Shown: positions 1 through 6,960 of the stretch, one piece after another | Layout: each line of letters opens with the position of its first letter | Numbering within the stretch: position 1 is the stretch's first letter | Made by a program: the position numbers and the translations under genes | Notes under the pieces: model-generated | Told to the model about the DNA's origin: nothing | Database searches by the model: none | The model's input: the letters and a program-made list of their open reading frames with translations, nothing else | Source of the DNA: Micropepsaceae bacterium | GTDB taxonomy: Bacteria > Pseudomonadota > Alphaproteobacteria > Micropepsales > Micropepsaceae | Length of the DNA: 6,977 nucleotides | Direction: 5' to 3' | Assembly (NCBI GenBank): GCA_025450355.1 | Contig: JANWHR010000215.1 | Coordinates: forward strand, 1-6,977

Positions 1-2
1 AC

Positions 3-938
3 TGGGATTTCGACGACAATCTTCAGGTCAGGCGCGTTTATCCCGTCGGATTCGCCGATGCGACACGTTACTGGTTGTGGGGGGCACATAATCCGGGGCT
101 GCTTGACAATCTGCTCTATTACAATCCCGTGACCCGATTTGCAGTCGCGAGCGGCGAGTTCCGGAGCGCCGCCATTTCCTTCCTGGGACATCCTTTCCGG
201 ATGGCAGGCGCCAAGCTGGCGGACCATCTTGAGAACCACTCCGCCGCTGCGCCAGATGCGCTGCCCGCGCCTGCCGGCACCAAAGCGCAATCCGTCACAT
301 TCAGAATGACAGACTATCCTGATCCGGCAGGCTTTGCCACTGACGGCAAAACCGGCATCCCGGATACGACGGACGTTCGTCACGAACTCTCGGAATATTA
401 TGCGCGCTTTCCATTCGTGGCGAGAATCGCGCCGGTCTCCGACCGCGGGGCGATCAACTCGGTGGTGCTCTATTTGAGGGAGGGTGGCTATTACCGCATT
501 GAACTGGAGCCCGAGCATTTTAGGGAAAAGCAGGAGGAAGACGGGCGTCAGGATGCACATCCGCCGGATGAGCAAGCCCAAAAATTCGTGCCCCCGCCGC
601 TTGCGCCGGTATCGCTAAAGATGTTCAGGGCCGGATTGGAAGCATTCAGGAAAGCGGGCATTCCGGTTACGGTAAACATGATGGAAGAAGCGCCCTACAC
701 CTTCGGGAATGAAATCATCCGCAGGAAATACCGGGAATCGCTGGATGCGCGGATTCGCCCGATCGTAGAAAGTTACGGCGACGATTACGTACACGCCGAT
801 TACAGCGCATTCACCGACTCCGACTATTTCGATTACAATCACCTCAACAGCCTGGGTATCGCCAGGTACACGCCGCTGCTTGTGCAGAAACTGCGGAAGA
901 CCCCCGCGTTTCACGGCGCAAATGGCCGCCACAACTGA
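3..938 (+). CDS. SGNH-hydrolase-like protein, partner of the downstream MBOAT acyltransferase (5' end missing)
   Basis: The reading frame is open from the left edge to the TGA at 936-938, giving 311 visible residues; the true start lies outside the window. The TTG at 75 is not a convincing start because the frame continues upstream without a stop. Near the C-terminus is Asp-Tyr-Asn-His-Leu-Asn (codons 831-848), matching the DxxH block that carries the catalytic Asp and His in SGNH/GDSL hydrolases, followed by a typical Gly-Ile-Ala-Arg-Tyr helix. The Ser-containing GDS block would be in the missing N-terminal part, so catalytic completeness cannot be judged. A charged, Pro-rich stretch (about codons 520-600) looks like a flexible insertion. 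No membrane helix is obvious in the visible part. The stop overlaps the start of an MBOAT gene, the usual arrangement for AlgI/AlgJ-like or PatA/PatB-like O-acylation pairs. Inference: a periplasmic or membrane-anchored protein that transfers or removes acyl groups on a surface polysaccharide. The fold assignment rests mainly on the C-terminal motif and the neighbour. Confidence 0.72.
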   Translation, partial: WDFDDNLQVRRVYPVGFADATRYWLWGAHNPGLLDNLLYYNPVTRFAVASGEFRSAAISFLGHPFRMAGAKLADHLENHSAAAPDALPAPAGTKAQSVTFRMTDYPDPAGFATDGKTGIPDTTDVRHELSEYYARFPFVARIAPVSDRGAINSVVLYLREGGYYRIELEPEHFREKQEEDGRQDAHPPDEQAQKFVPPPLAPVSLKMFRAGLEAFRKAGIPVTVNMMEEAPYTFGNEIIRRKYRESLDARIRPIVESYGDDYVHADYSAFTDSDYFDYNHLNSLGIARYTPLLVQKLRKTPAFHGANGRHN

Positions 939-2359
939 TGCTGTTCAATTCCACCGAGTATCTGGTTTTTTTCCTGATTGTGCTGTCGGTGTCGTGGCTG
1001 CTCGCCGGCAGAGCCATGATCCGGACCTGGTTCATCGTCCTTGCCAGCTACTACTTTTACGTCAGCAACAATCACTGGCAGATACTTTTGCTGCTGGCGA
1101 CAACCACCTCGGATTATTTTGTCTGTCTTGTGTTGATGCGGACCGATGACCCGCTTCGGCGCAAGCTTCTGCTTTCCGTTTCGCTGGTGTCGAATCTCGG
1201 ACTGCTCGGGTTTTTCAAATACACCAATTTTCTGGGCGGCAGTGTTGCCGCGTTTGCAGGCCTGATCGGAATGCCGCTTGATTGGGTGGACCTGAACATC
1301 GCGCTCCCGGTTGGCATTTCTTTCTACACATTTGAGGCGTTGAGCTACACGATCGACGTCTATCGCAGGAAAATACAGGCGGAGCGCAACTGGATCCGTC
1401 TTGCATTTCTGGTGTCATTTTTCCCGCATCTGATTGCCGGGCCGATCGTGCGCGCGGCCGATTTCTTTCCGCAAATTGGCCGCCGTCCCCGGCTGAGCAC
1501 GGAAGACGTCGAGCACGCGCTGTATCTGATCTTCGCGGGGTTGCTGAAAAAAATCGTTTTCGCGGACTCACTGGCGTCCTTTGCCGACGCGGCGTTCAAC
1601 CATCCGGCCGCCGTCAGCGGTGTCGAGGCGTGGATCGGCGTCTATGCATTCTCATTCCAGATCTACTTCGATTTCAGCGGCTACACCGACCTGGCGCTGG
1701 GCAGCGCGATTCTGCTTGGTTTCAAATTGCCGCAGAATTTCCGGCGGCCCTATGCGGCGGTCAGCGTCACGGATTTCTGGCGCCGCTGGCACATGACCCT
1801 GTCCACCTGGCTGCGGGACTATCTGTACATTTCATTGGGCGGGAACCGGATGAAAAGCCGCCTCGGCGTCTATCGCAACCTGATGTTGACGATGTTCTTG
1901 GGCGGACTTTGGCACGGAGCTGCCTGGCACTTCGCGATCTGGGGTGGCCTTCACGGATTGATGCTATCGGCCGAACGCGCTTTGGGCATTCACCGCGGCG
2001 TGGGCGAACAGGTGAAACTTCCGCCTGCCAGCCACGCGTTGCGGGCTTTCCTGGTCTTTAATCTGGTGACCGCAATCTGGATTCCGTTCCGGGCGGCAAA
2101 TCTGGGTAATCTGTTAAGTCTGCTCGGGGCGCTTGCGTCGCGTCCCAATTTCGTTGAACTGACGGCCGGAATGGCCGTAGCCATCCTGATCATGGGCGGC
2201 GCGCTGCTATCGCAATGGGCCGGCGAATTCGCCGATTTCAGGCACCGCTTCCTGGCCGCGCCCATTGAACTCCAGGCGCTGGCCTATGCCGGCTGTACGG
2301 CGCTGATACTCATCGCAAACAGCGGCGTGCCCAAACCGTTCATCTATTTTCAGTTCTGA
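938..2359 (+). CDS. Membrane-bound O-acyltransferase (MBOAT family, AlgI-like)
   Basis: Integral membrane protein of 473 residues, the usual length for AlgI/DltB/PatA-type MBOATs. These pass an acyl group, usually acetyl, from a cytoplasmic donor across the membrane for O-acylation of alginate, peptidoglycan or other polysaccharides. Visible hallmarks: many hydrophobic segments (for example about residues 9-24, 49-67, 77-95, 121-139, 314-342, 414-430, 447-463); the amphipathic FYTFEALSYTIDVYR block near 129-143; FPHLIAGPIVR near 163-173; DFWRRWHMTLSTWLRDY at 279-295; and GLWHGAAWHFAIWGGLHG ending at residue 340. In the last block His326 and His339 fall where the family has its conserved or essential histidines. 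The ATG at 938 overlaps the preceding TGA by one base and has no strong Shine-Dalgarno, so translational coupling to the SGNH-like gene is likely. The protein appears complete. Its substrate cannot be told from sequence; alginate specifically is not supported, since no other alginate genes are visible, so I give no gene symbol. Confidence 0.93.
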   Translation: MLFNSTEYLVFFLIVLSVSWLLAGRAMIRTWFIVLASYYFYVSNNHWQILLLLATTTSDYFVCLVLMRTDDPLRRKLLLSVSLVSNLGLLGFFKYTNFLGGSVAAFAGLIGMPLDWVDLNIALPVGISFYTFEALSYTIDVYRRKIQAERNWIRLAFLVSFFPHLIAGPIVRAADFFPQIGRRPRLSTEDVEHALYLIFAGLLKKIVFADSLASFADAAFNHPAAVSGVEAWIGVYAFSFQIYFDFSGYTDLALGSAILLGFKLPQNFRRPYAAVSVTDFWRRWHMTLSTWLRDYLYISLGGNRMKSRLGVYRNLMLTMFLGGLWHGAAWHFAIWGGLHGLMLSAERALGIHRGVGEQVKLPPASHALRAFLVFNLVTAIWIPFRAANLGNLLSLLGALASRPNFVELTAGMAVAILIMGGALLSQWAGEFADFRHRFLAAPIELQALAYAGCTALILIANSGVPKPFIYFQF

Positions 2360-2371
2360 CGCAAAGGCGGT

Positions 2372-3373
2372 TCAACTGGTGCGGCGGGGGGCAAATTTGC
2401 TGCGCAAAGCATGGACCGCGGAGCGCAATTCGCGCAGCGAAATTGCCTGGCACAGGATTCCAGGCATGTTTTGGATGTTTTGGTTCCGCGTGGCCAAATT
2501 GGAACGCATGAAATCCAATGCATTGTCGAGAAAAGCTTCCGGCGCGAAGTGCCGCGCGAACGTCTCTTTTGCGATTTCGCCCATGGCTGTCGCGCGGTTG
2601 CCGTAAGCGGCACAGATTCCGGGAATCTCCAGGACGGCCCTTTCAGGCACACGAATGCTGAATTGCGACCAATCGCCGATCGGGGGCTCAAGCCAATCAT
2701 CACCAATGATGACGGGGACTGCGCCGGCGCGCATCGCCTCAAAGATGCGAATAGTCGATGCACCCACTCCACGCGGACACAACACAAACCGGCTCGCCCT
2801 GAGTGTACGCCAATAGCTCCCTCTGTAATTCCAATTCGGAAATCGCCCTTGCGCGGACGAGATGTCAACGCAGGGGGTATTCACCGTATCGAGCCGAAGT
2901 AGCTCGCGCCGCAGCGGATGGGTCGCTACCCTGCCGATGAAAGAATACATGTAACGTTCCTGCACAGTGGACCTGTCGCAGGTCGCTTCCCCATCCAGCA
3001 GAAAAGACCAACTCTGAGCCCAGGGAAGCGCCCTGGACAAAGAGCAATAGAGCCCCGGAATGTAAGGAAAGGGCCAGTCGCTCTCTGAAAAGATATAAAC
3101 CTCCGGCGTCCGGGCCTGCTTCAAGAGTGCGCGCAGCCTGGCCATCGATTCCAGCCCGATATAGCCGCTTTCAATCAGGAACGTCACATCGGCTTCGTTC
3201 TGGAATTCGGTTATTCCGTAATGCGCAGGCGAACGATTGGCGACAAGCAAACGAAGTCTGGTGAGTGTCGGATTACCGTCATCGGCAAGGGAACCGAGTT
3301 TCACCAATGGCAGCCTGGATGTAGGGGGGCGTTGCAAATCGGTACCGAATTTTTCGGGCAGTGATCGTCGCAT
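2372..3373 (-). CDS. Exostosin-family glycosyltransferase
   Basis: Putative cytoplasmic glycosyltransferase resembling bacterial members of the exostosin-like (GT47-type) family, which add sugars to exopolysaccharide or lipopolysaccharide. Numbering from ATG 3373 (333 residues): FSESDWPFPYIPGLY at about 95-109, YMYSFIGR at 141-148, and the family's most conserved C-terminal part, RFVLCPRGVGAST (195-207), FEAM (211-214) and GAVPVIIGDDW (217-227), which resembles the nucleotide-sugar binding half. No signal peptide or membrane helix is seen. Start choice: the frame stays open to a GTG at 3467-3469 that would overlap the phosphorylase gene by 49 bases, but those extra 32 residues (Trp, Arg and Cys rich) do not look like protein of this family. 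ATG 3373 lies 47 bp after the phosphorylase stop. Neither start has a good Shine-Dalgarno. The gene probably lies in the same transcript as the phosphorylase, and it converges on the MBOAT gene with a 12-bp gap. Sugar donor and acceptor are unknown. Confidence 0.8.
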   Translation of the reverse strand: MRRSLPEKFGTDLQRPPTSRLPLVKLGSLADDGNPTLTRLRLLVANRSPAHYGITEFQNEADVTFLIESGYIGLESMARLRALLKQARTPEVYIFSESDWPFPYIPGLYCSLSRALPWAQSWSFLLDGEATCDRSTVQERYMYSFIGRVATHPLRRELLRLDTVNTPCVDISSAQGRFPNWNYRGSYWRTLRASRFVLCPRGVGASTIRIFEAMRAGAVPVIIGDDWLEPPIGDWSQFSIRVPERAVLEIPGICAAYGNRATAMGEIAKETFARHFAPEAFLDNALDFMRSNLATRNQNIQNMPGILCQAISLRELRSAVHALRSKFAPRRTS

Positions 3374-3420
3374 AAACACGGAACCGGTAACACAGGTTGA
3401 TCGGGTGCAGGATTGCCAGG

Positions 3421-5952
3421 CTAACCAGGTCCCACGCCGCCAAAGGCGGTGAGCGGCTGCGTATTCCACACGGATTTCGCATATTCCCGCACCGCGCGAT
3501 CGATTGAAAAATAACCCACGTTCGCAGTGTTCCGGATCGCCTTTCGGGACCAGGCATGGCCATCGAGAAACGCCTTGTCCACTTCGGCCTGGCGCTGGAC
3601 ATAGGATTCGTAATCGGCCAGCACCAGAAATTGGTCGCCATTCCGGACCAGGGAATTGAATACCGGTGCAAAAACCGCGTGATCGCCGGATGAGAAATAG
3701 CCGCCCGAGATCATGTCCAGCGCGCGCTTGAGCGCCGGTATCGTTTCATAAATCCGCTCTGGCTTGTAATCGGCCCGGAATTGCTGTGTCTGGTCGTAGT
3801 TCCGGCCAAAAAGGAAGGTGTTTTCACTCCCAACCGCGTCGGCGATCTCATCATTGGCGCCATCATGTGTACCAATCGTAAGCGCGCCGTTGAGCGCCAG
3901 CTTCATATTGCCGGTGCCCGACGCCTCCGTGCCCACGGTTGAGATCTGCTCCGACAGGTCGGCGGCCGGAATAAGCTCCTGAGCCGTTTCGATGTCGTAA
4001 TTCGGCACAAAGACGATTTTGAGCCGCGTTCCGGCGACCGGATCGTGGTTGACGACTTCGGCGACGCTGTGAATCAGATGAATGATCAGCTTCGCCATGA
4101 AATAGCTGGGCGCGGCCTTTCCGGCAAAAATGACGGTGCGTGCCGGAAGCCCGTCCGCGTGGCCATCGCGGATCAGATTGTAGCGCGTGATGACGTGCAG
4201 CAGGTTCAAAAGCTGCCGCTTGTATTCGTGAATTCGTTTGACCTGCATATCGAACAGCGAATCCGGGTTCACCTCGACGCCAGGCTGTTCCCGGACCAGT
4301 TGTGCCAGTTTGCGCTTGTTCGTCTGTTTGACCGCGGCAAATTCTGCGACAAAATCAGCATCGTCAACAAAAGGCAAAAGCTGCTTCAGCGCATCGAGAT
4401 CGCGCAGCCAGTGATCGGAGATGCGCGATGTGATCAACCGTGCGAGCGGAGGATTGGCCTCCAGAAGCCAGGTCCTTTGCGAGATGCCATTGGTGATCGG
4501 GACAATCCGTCCGGGGAAGAACGCGTCGAAATCCCGGAACAGCGTGCGGCGCATCAAGCCGGTATGCAGCCGTGATACGCCATTCACCTTGTGACTGCCG
4601 GCAATCGCCAGATGCGCCATGCGGACCGAACGTGGCGCGTCCTCGTCGATCAGCGACATCCGGCGAATCAGATCGATGTTACCCGGATTCTGGTAACCGA
4701 CGGCGCGCAACAGCCGGGCGTTGATTTCGTAAATGATCTGAAGGTGCCGCGGCAGCAACCGTTCCATCAGCCCGACGGTCCAGGTCTCCAGCGCTTCGGC
4801 GAGAAGCGTATGATTGGTGAAAGAAAAAATACGGGTCGTGATTTCCCAGGCGCGCTCCCAGTCCAGCCGCTGCACATCGACGAGCAGCCGCATCATTTCC
4901 GGAATCGCAAGCACGGGATGGGTGTCGTTCAGTTGAATCGCAATGCGGTTCGGCAGGTCCTCGAAATCCGAATAGGTCTGAGCGTGGCGCGAAAAAATGT
5001 CCTGAAGCGAGGCGCTGACCAGAAAATATTCCTGCTTCAGCCGCAGCTCGCGGCCCATCCAGGTTTCATCGCTGGGATACAGAACGCTCGAGAGAGTCTC
5101 TGTCGCGCTCTTTTCCTCCATCGCATCGAGGTAGTCGCCTTTGTTGAAATAGCTGAGGTCGAATTCCTGGGTTGCTTTGGCGGACCAAAGGCGAAATGCG
5201 CTGATGCCTTCCGCGGCAAGGCCCATCACCGGAAGGTCATGCGCAGTTGCGATGACATCTTCCGTGTCCAGCCAGTGGTAACCCTCGCCATGTGCATCCC
5301 TGATGGCAGCGACATGGCCCCGGAACTGCACCCGGCAGGAGGCGTAGGGCCGCGGAAATTCCCACGGGCTTGGGCTCTGCAGCCAGTTCTCCGGTTGCTC
5401 CACCTGCTCCCCATGTTCGATTTTCTGGCGGAACATTCCGAACTGATAGCGGATGCTGTAGCCAAGGCCGGCGTAGCCAAACGTTGCCATGGATTCGAGA
5501 ATGCAGGCAGCAAGCCGCCCAAGGCCGCCATTGCCCAGCGCCGGTTCGGCCTCGAATTCCCAGAGCTCGTCGAGATTCACGTTGAGACTGCGCAAAGCCT
5601 CGCGGCCGGTCTCCAGCAGCCCCTGCGCATCCAGAAATGCGCGAAGCCTGCGGCCGGGCAACAATTCCATCGACAGGTAATAAACCCACTTCGCCTGATG
5701 GGTGAAATTGCGCCGCCAACTGTTCACGCGCTCCGTGCTCAGCCGTTCGCGGAGCACCAGTGCCAGGGCAAGGAACCAGTCCTGTTTCGAGCAAAAGGAT
5801 GGATCGCGCCCCACGTCGCGGATCATTTTGTGCAGCAGTTCTTCCCGGAACGCCGCCACGTCCAAACGGGGCGGTTCCTCAAGTGGAAGCAGCTGCATTT
5901 CAGACGGTGCGGTGGTGTCCATCACCGTGCCCATCGACCCGGTTCGGCGCAC
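3421..5952 (-). CDS. glgP: Glycogen/maltodextrin (alpha-glucan) phosphorylase
   Basis: PLP-dependent cytoplasmic enzyme that cleaves alpha-1,4-glucan ends with phosphate to give glucose-1-phosphate. At 843 residues it is full length for the family (about 800-850). Landmarks: KWVYYLSMELLPGR (88-101; the family usually has EFLIGR), LGNGGLGRLAAC (139-150), RYQFGMFRQ (168-176), AIQLNDTHP (338-346), RMAHLAIAGSHKVNGVS (444-460), TNGISQRTWL (487-496; usually TNGVTPRRWL), MQVKRIHEYKRQLLN (569-583, phosphate-binding Lys/Arg), and EASGTGNMK (676-684), where Lys684 is the PLP Schiff-base lysine. The residues after it read TIGTHDGANDE, where most homologues have TIGTLDGANVE. The start is uncertain: GTG 5952, ATG 5934 or ATG 5922, none with a strong Shine-Dalgarno; conserved homology begins only around residue 30, so any is possible. 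It ends TAG at 3421-3423, 47 bp before the glycosyltransferase ATG. Upstream is an 84-bp gap after the hydratase-lyase gene. The symbol is given by family; MalP-like use of maltodextrins cannot be excluded. Confidence 0.95.
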   Translation of the reverse strand: MRRTGSMGTVMDTTAPSEMQLLPLEEPPRLDVAAFREELLHKMIRDVGRDPSFCSKQDWFLALALVLRERLSTERVNSWRRNFTHQAKWVYYLSMELLPGRRLRAFLDAQGLLETGREALRSLNVNLDELWEFEAEPALGNGGLGRLAACILESMATFGYAGLGYSIRYQFGMFRQKIEHGEQVEQPENWLQSPSPWEFPRPYASCRVQFRGHVAAIRDAHGEGYHWLDTEDVIATAHDLPVMGLAAEGISAFRLWSAKATQEFDLSYFNKGDYLDAMEEKSATETLSSVLYPSDETWMGRELRLKQEYFLVSASLQDIFSRHAQTYSDFEDLPNRIAIQLNDTHPVLAIPEMMRLLVDVQRLDWERAWEITTRIFSFTNHTLLAEALETWTVGLMERLLPRHLQIIYEINARLLRAVGYQNPGNIDLIRRMSLIDEDAPRSVRMAHLAIAGSHKVNGVSRLHTGLMRRTLFRDFDAFFPGRIVPITNGISQRTWLLEANPPLARLITSRISDHWLRDLDALKQLLPFVDDADFVAEFAAVKQTNKRKLAQLVREQPGVEVNPDSLFDMQVKRIHEYKRQLLNLLHVITRYNLIRDGHADGLPARTVIFAGKAAPSYFMAKLIIHLIHSVAEVVNHDPVAGTRLKIVFVPNYDIETAQELIPAADLSEQISTVGTEASGTGNMKLALNGALTIGTHDGANDEIADAVGSENTFLFGRNYDQTQQFRADYKPERIYETIPALKRALDMISGGYFSSGDHAVFAPVFNSLVRNGDQFLVLADYESYVQRQAEVDKAFLDGHAWSRKAIRNTANVGYFSIDRAVREYAKSVWNTQPLTAFGGVGPG

Positions 5953-6036
5953 CCTACCACAGGAAAGCTGGGCAATCGCATGAAGTGGCGCGAATATGGT
6001 TGCCGATTTGAGTTGCCGATGCCGGTATAACGGCGG
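5953..6036. other. Intergenic gap between hydratase-lyase gene and glgP
   Basis: These 84 bp separate the TAA of the hydratase-lyase gene from the earliest glgP start. The gap has no Rho-independent terminator (no GC stem followed by a T-run on the minus strand) and no convincing -35/-10 pair. A weak CATATT hexamer on the minus strand (about 5993-5998) has no good partner. Present are a 9-bp direct repeat and a 4-bp stem (gccg/cggc, 6021-6024 and 6031-6034). Read-through from the upstream gene is therefore possible, but an internal promoter cannot be excluded. Confidence 0.5.
5999..6020. repeat. 9-bp direct repeat GTTGCCGAT, 13-bp period
   Basis: GTTGCCGAT occurs at 5999-6007 and again at 6012-6020 in the gap upstream of glgP. 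A 13-bp period is not an integral helical turn, and two short copies could arise by chance. It might be an operator-like site for glgP, but there is no direct support beyond its position. Confidence 0.3.
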
Positions 6037-6876
6037 TTATGGGACTTGCTTTTTCCGCTTGTACTCGCCGAGGCCGGGTTTGAAGCTTTTTTCGTCGAGG
6101 AACTGGCGGGTTGCTTCGGCCCGGCCTTTTTCCGGATCGCGGTAACGCAGGGCGTCACTTTTGGCGTTCAGATAGTCGGCCGCCTGCTGCACATCCATGT
6201 TGCGCACCGCGCGGATGCATTCTTTCGTATAGCGCAGCGCCGCCGGATTTTTCTTCATCAGCATACGCGCGAATTTCACCGTCGCATCGCGCAATTCCGC
6301 GCGCGGGACTGAGAAGTTCACCAGCTTCATGGCCGCGGCCTGTTTGCCATCGAACGTCTCGCCGGTGCAGGCATAGTACATCGCATCGCGGAAGCTCATC
6401 ACCTGCGCGACATTCCAGCTGACAATGCCGCCGGGCAGAATCGCCCAGTTGACTTCCGACAGCCCGAAGGTCGCGTCATCGGCGGCGATGGCGAAGTCAC
6501 AGGCGCAAAGGGGCGTAAATGCGCCGCCAAAACAAAAGCCGTTCACCATGGCAATGGTGGGCTTCGCGTATTTCGACAGTTTCTCCCAGCGCCAGTGATG
6601 CGAATCACGCCGCGCACGGGCGCGGCCCCTTGCATCCTCTTCGGTGCTGCGGAAATAGAGTTTGATGTCCTGCCCGGCGGAAAATGCTTCCCCCGCACCG
6701 GTAAGGACGACGACTTTGGTTTCGTCTTCCGTTTCCAGTTCGTCGAGCGCCTCGCACATTTCACGATGCAGTTCCGGGCTCATGGCATTGCGCTTTTCCG
6801 GCCGGTTGAGGACCACAAATGTGACCCCGTCCTCGCGCTGGAGTTTGATGTTGGTGAATGCTGTCGGTGTGTTCAC
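6037..6876 (-). CDS. p-Hydroxycinnamoyl-CoA hydratase/lyase-like protein (crotonase superfamily)
   Basis: Crotonase-fold enzyme of 279 residues. The closest family I recognise is hydroxycinnamoyl-CoA hydratase-lyase (HCHL, feruloyl-CoA hydratase/lyase), which hydrates feruloyl- or coumaroyl-CoA and splits the product into vanillin or 4-hydroxybenzaldehyde plus acetyl-CoA. Shared blocks: VVLNRPEKRNAMSP (21-34), LTGAGEAFSAGQD (58-70), YAKPTIAMVNGFCFGG (103-118), ATFGLSEVNWAI (135-146), and the C-terminal QFLDEKSFKPGL (258-269), characteristic of this family rather than of fatty-acid hydratases. By recalled alignment to the Pseudomonas enzyme, catalytic Glu143 is kept (Glu141) and Tyr75 is kept (Tyr74), but Ser123 is Thr121, Met70 is Gln69 and Tyr239 is Asn237. 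The substrate may therefore differ. The start is GTG 6876, preceded at 6 nt by GGAG, a good Shine-Dalgarno. No other aromatic-degradation gene, such as a feruloyl-CoA synthetase or vanillin dehydrogenase, lies within the window. Superfamily certain, family likely, exact substrate open. Confidence 0.88.
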   Translation of the reverse strand: MNTPTAFTNIKLQREDGVTFVVLNRPEKRNAMSPELHREMCEALDELETEDETKVVVLTGAGEAFSAGQDIKLYFRSTEEDARGRARARRDSHHWRWEKLSKYAKPTIAMVNGFCFGGAFTPLCACDFAIAADDATFGLSEVNWAILPGGIVSWNVAQVMSFRDAMYYACTGETFDGKQAAAMKLVNFSVPRAELRDATVKFARMLMKKNPAALRYTKECIRAVRNMDVQQAADYLNAKSDALRYRDPEKGRAEATRQFLDEKSFKPGLGEYKRKKQVP

Positions 6877-6882
6877 GGTTCA

Positions 6883-6886
6883 CTCC
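6883..6886 (-). promoter_or_regulatory. Ribosome binding site of the hydratase-lyase gene
   Basis: On the minus strand GGAG is followed by TGAACC and then GTG. The 6-nt spacing is suitable, and this decides for the GTG start at 6876. It is the only strong Shine-Dalgarno found for any of the genes in this window. Confidence 0.65.
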
Positions 6887-6915
6887 GTAAAAGATTCATC
6901 GCGGCGCAGTTGATC

Positions 6916-6960
6916 CCCGCGAAGGCGGGAACGCCGCGGCCGGGTTCCCGCCTTCGCGGG
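6916..6960. repeat. REP-like inverted repeat (two nested hairpins), 17-bp perfect stem
   Basis: Arms 6916-6932 and 6944-6960 are perfect inverted copies of 17 bp. They are separated by 11 nt (6933-6943) that contain the palindrome GCCGCGGC. Two further pairs (6914/6962, 6913/6963) extend the stem after one mismatch. Each arm is itself a small hairpin: CCCGC-GAAG-GCGGG at 6916-6929 and CCCGC-CTTC-GCGGG at 6947-6960. This is the build of REP/BIME-type dispersed elements, and the core sequence resembles repeats scattered between genes in many proteobacteria (established type; copy number here cannot be seen). It is not followed by a T-run on either strand, so it is not a typical intrinsic terminator. 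On the minus strand it would lie in the leader of the hydratase-lyase gene, about 40 nt before its start. Confidence 0.8.

Noticed and set aside
615..932. 105-codon minus-strand open frame inside the SGNH-like gene.
   Set aside because: It lies opposite the conserved DxxH-containing C-terminus and has no recognisable motif.
75..938. SGNH-like gene starting at TTG 75.
   Set aside because: The same frame is open from position 3 without a stop, and the family needs an N-terminal Ser block, so the gene is truncated by the window edge.
2350..2902. Plus- and minus-strand open frames overlapping the glycosyltransferase gene.
   Set aside because: They are Arg/Ser/Cys-rich out-of-frame readings with no family resemblance; the glycosyltransferase frame contains the conserved exostosin blocks.
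2362..3450. 10-mer CAAAGGCGGT repeated at 2362-2371 and 3441-3450, flanking the glycosyltransferase gene, as a possible insertion duplication.
   Set aside because: Shared 10-mers are expected by chance in about 7 kb, the copies lie in unrelated coding and gap contexts, and there are no inverted ends or transposase.
3435..3451. Small GC hairpin (CCGCC-AAA-GGCGG) near the 3' end of glgP as a possible terminator.
   Set aside because: The stem is only 5 bp, lies within codons for the last residues of the phosphorylase, and has no T-run after it on the minus strand.
4045..6030. Nearly 2 kb of open frame on the plus strand opposite glgP (one stop at 4573-4575, then 479 codons).
   Set aside because: It is in exact codon register with glgP, so antisense stops would need the sense codons TTA, CTA or TCA, which are rare in GC-rich genes. 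The translation has no recognisable domain, while the minus strand encodes an intact phosphorylase.
6916..6960. Intrinsic transcription terminator.
   Set aside because: The stem is strong, but neither strand has a T-run after it, and the nested-hairpin build fits a REP-type repeat better.
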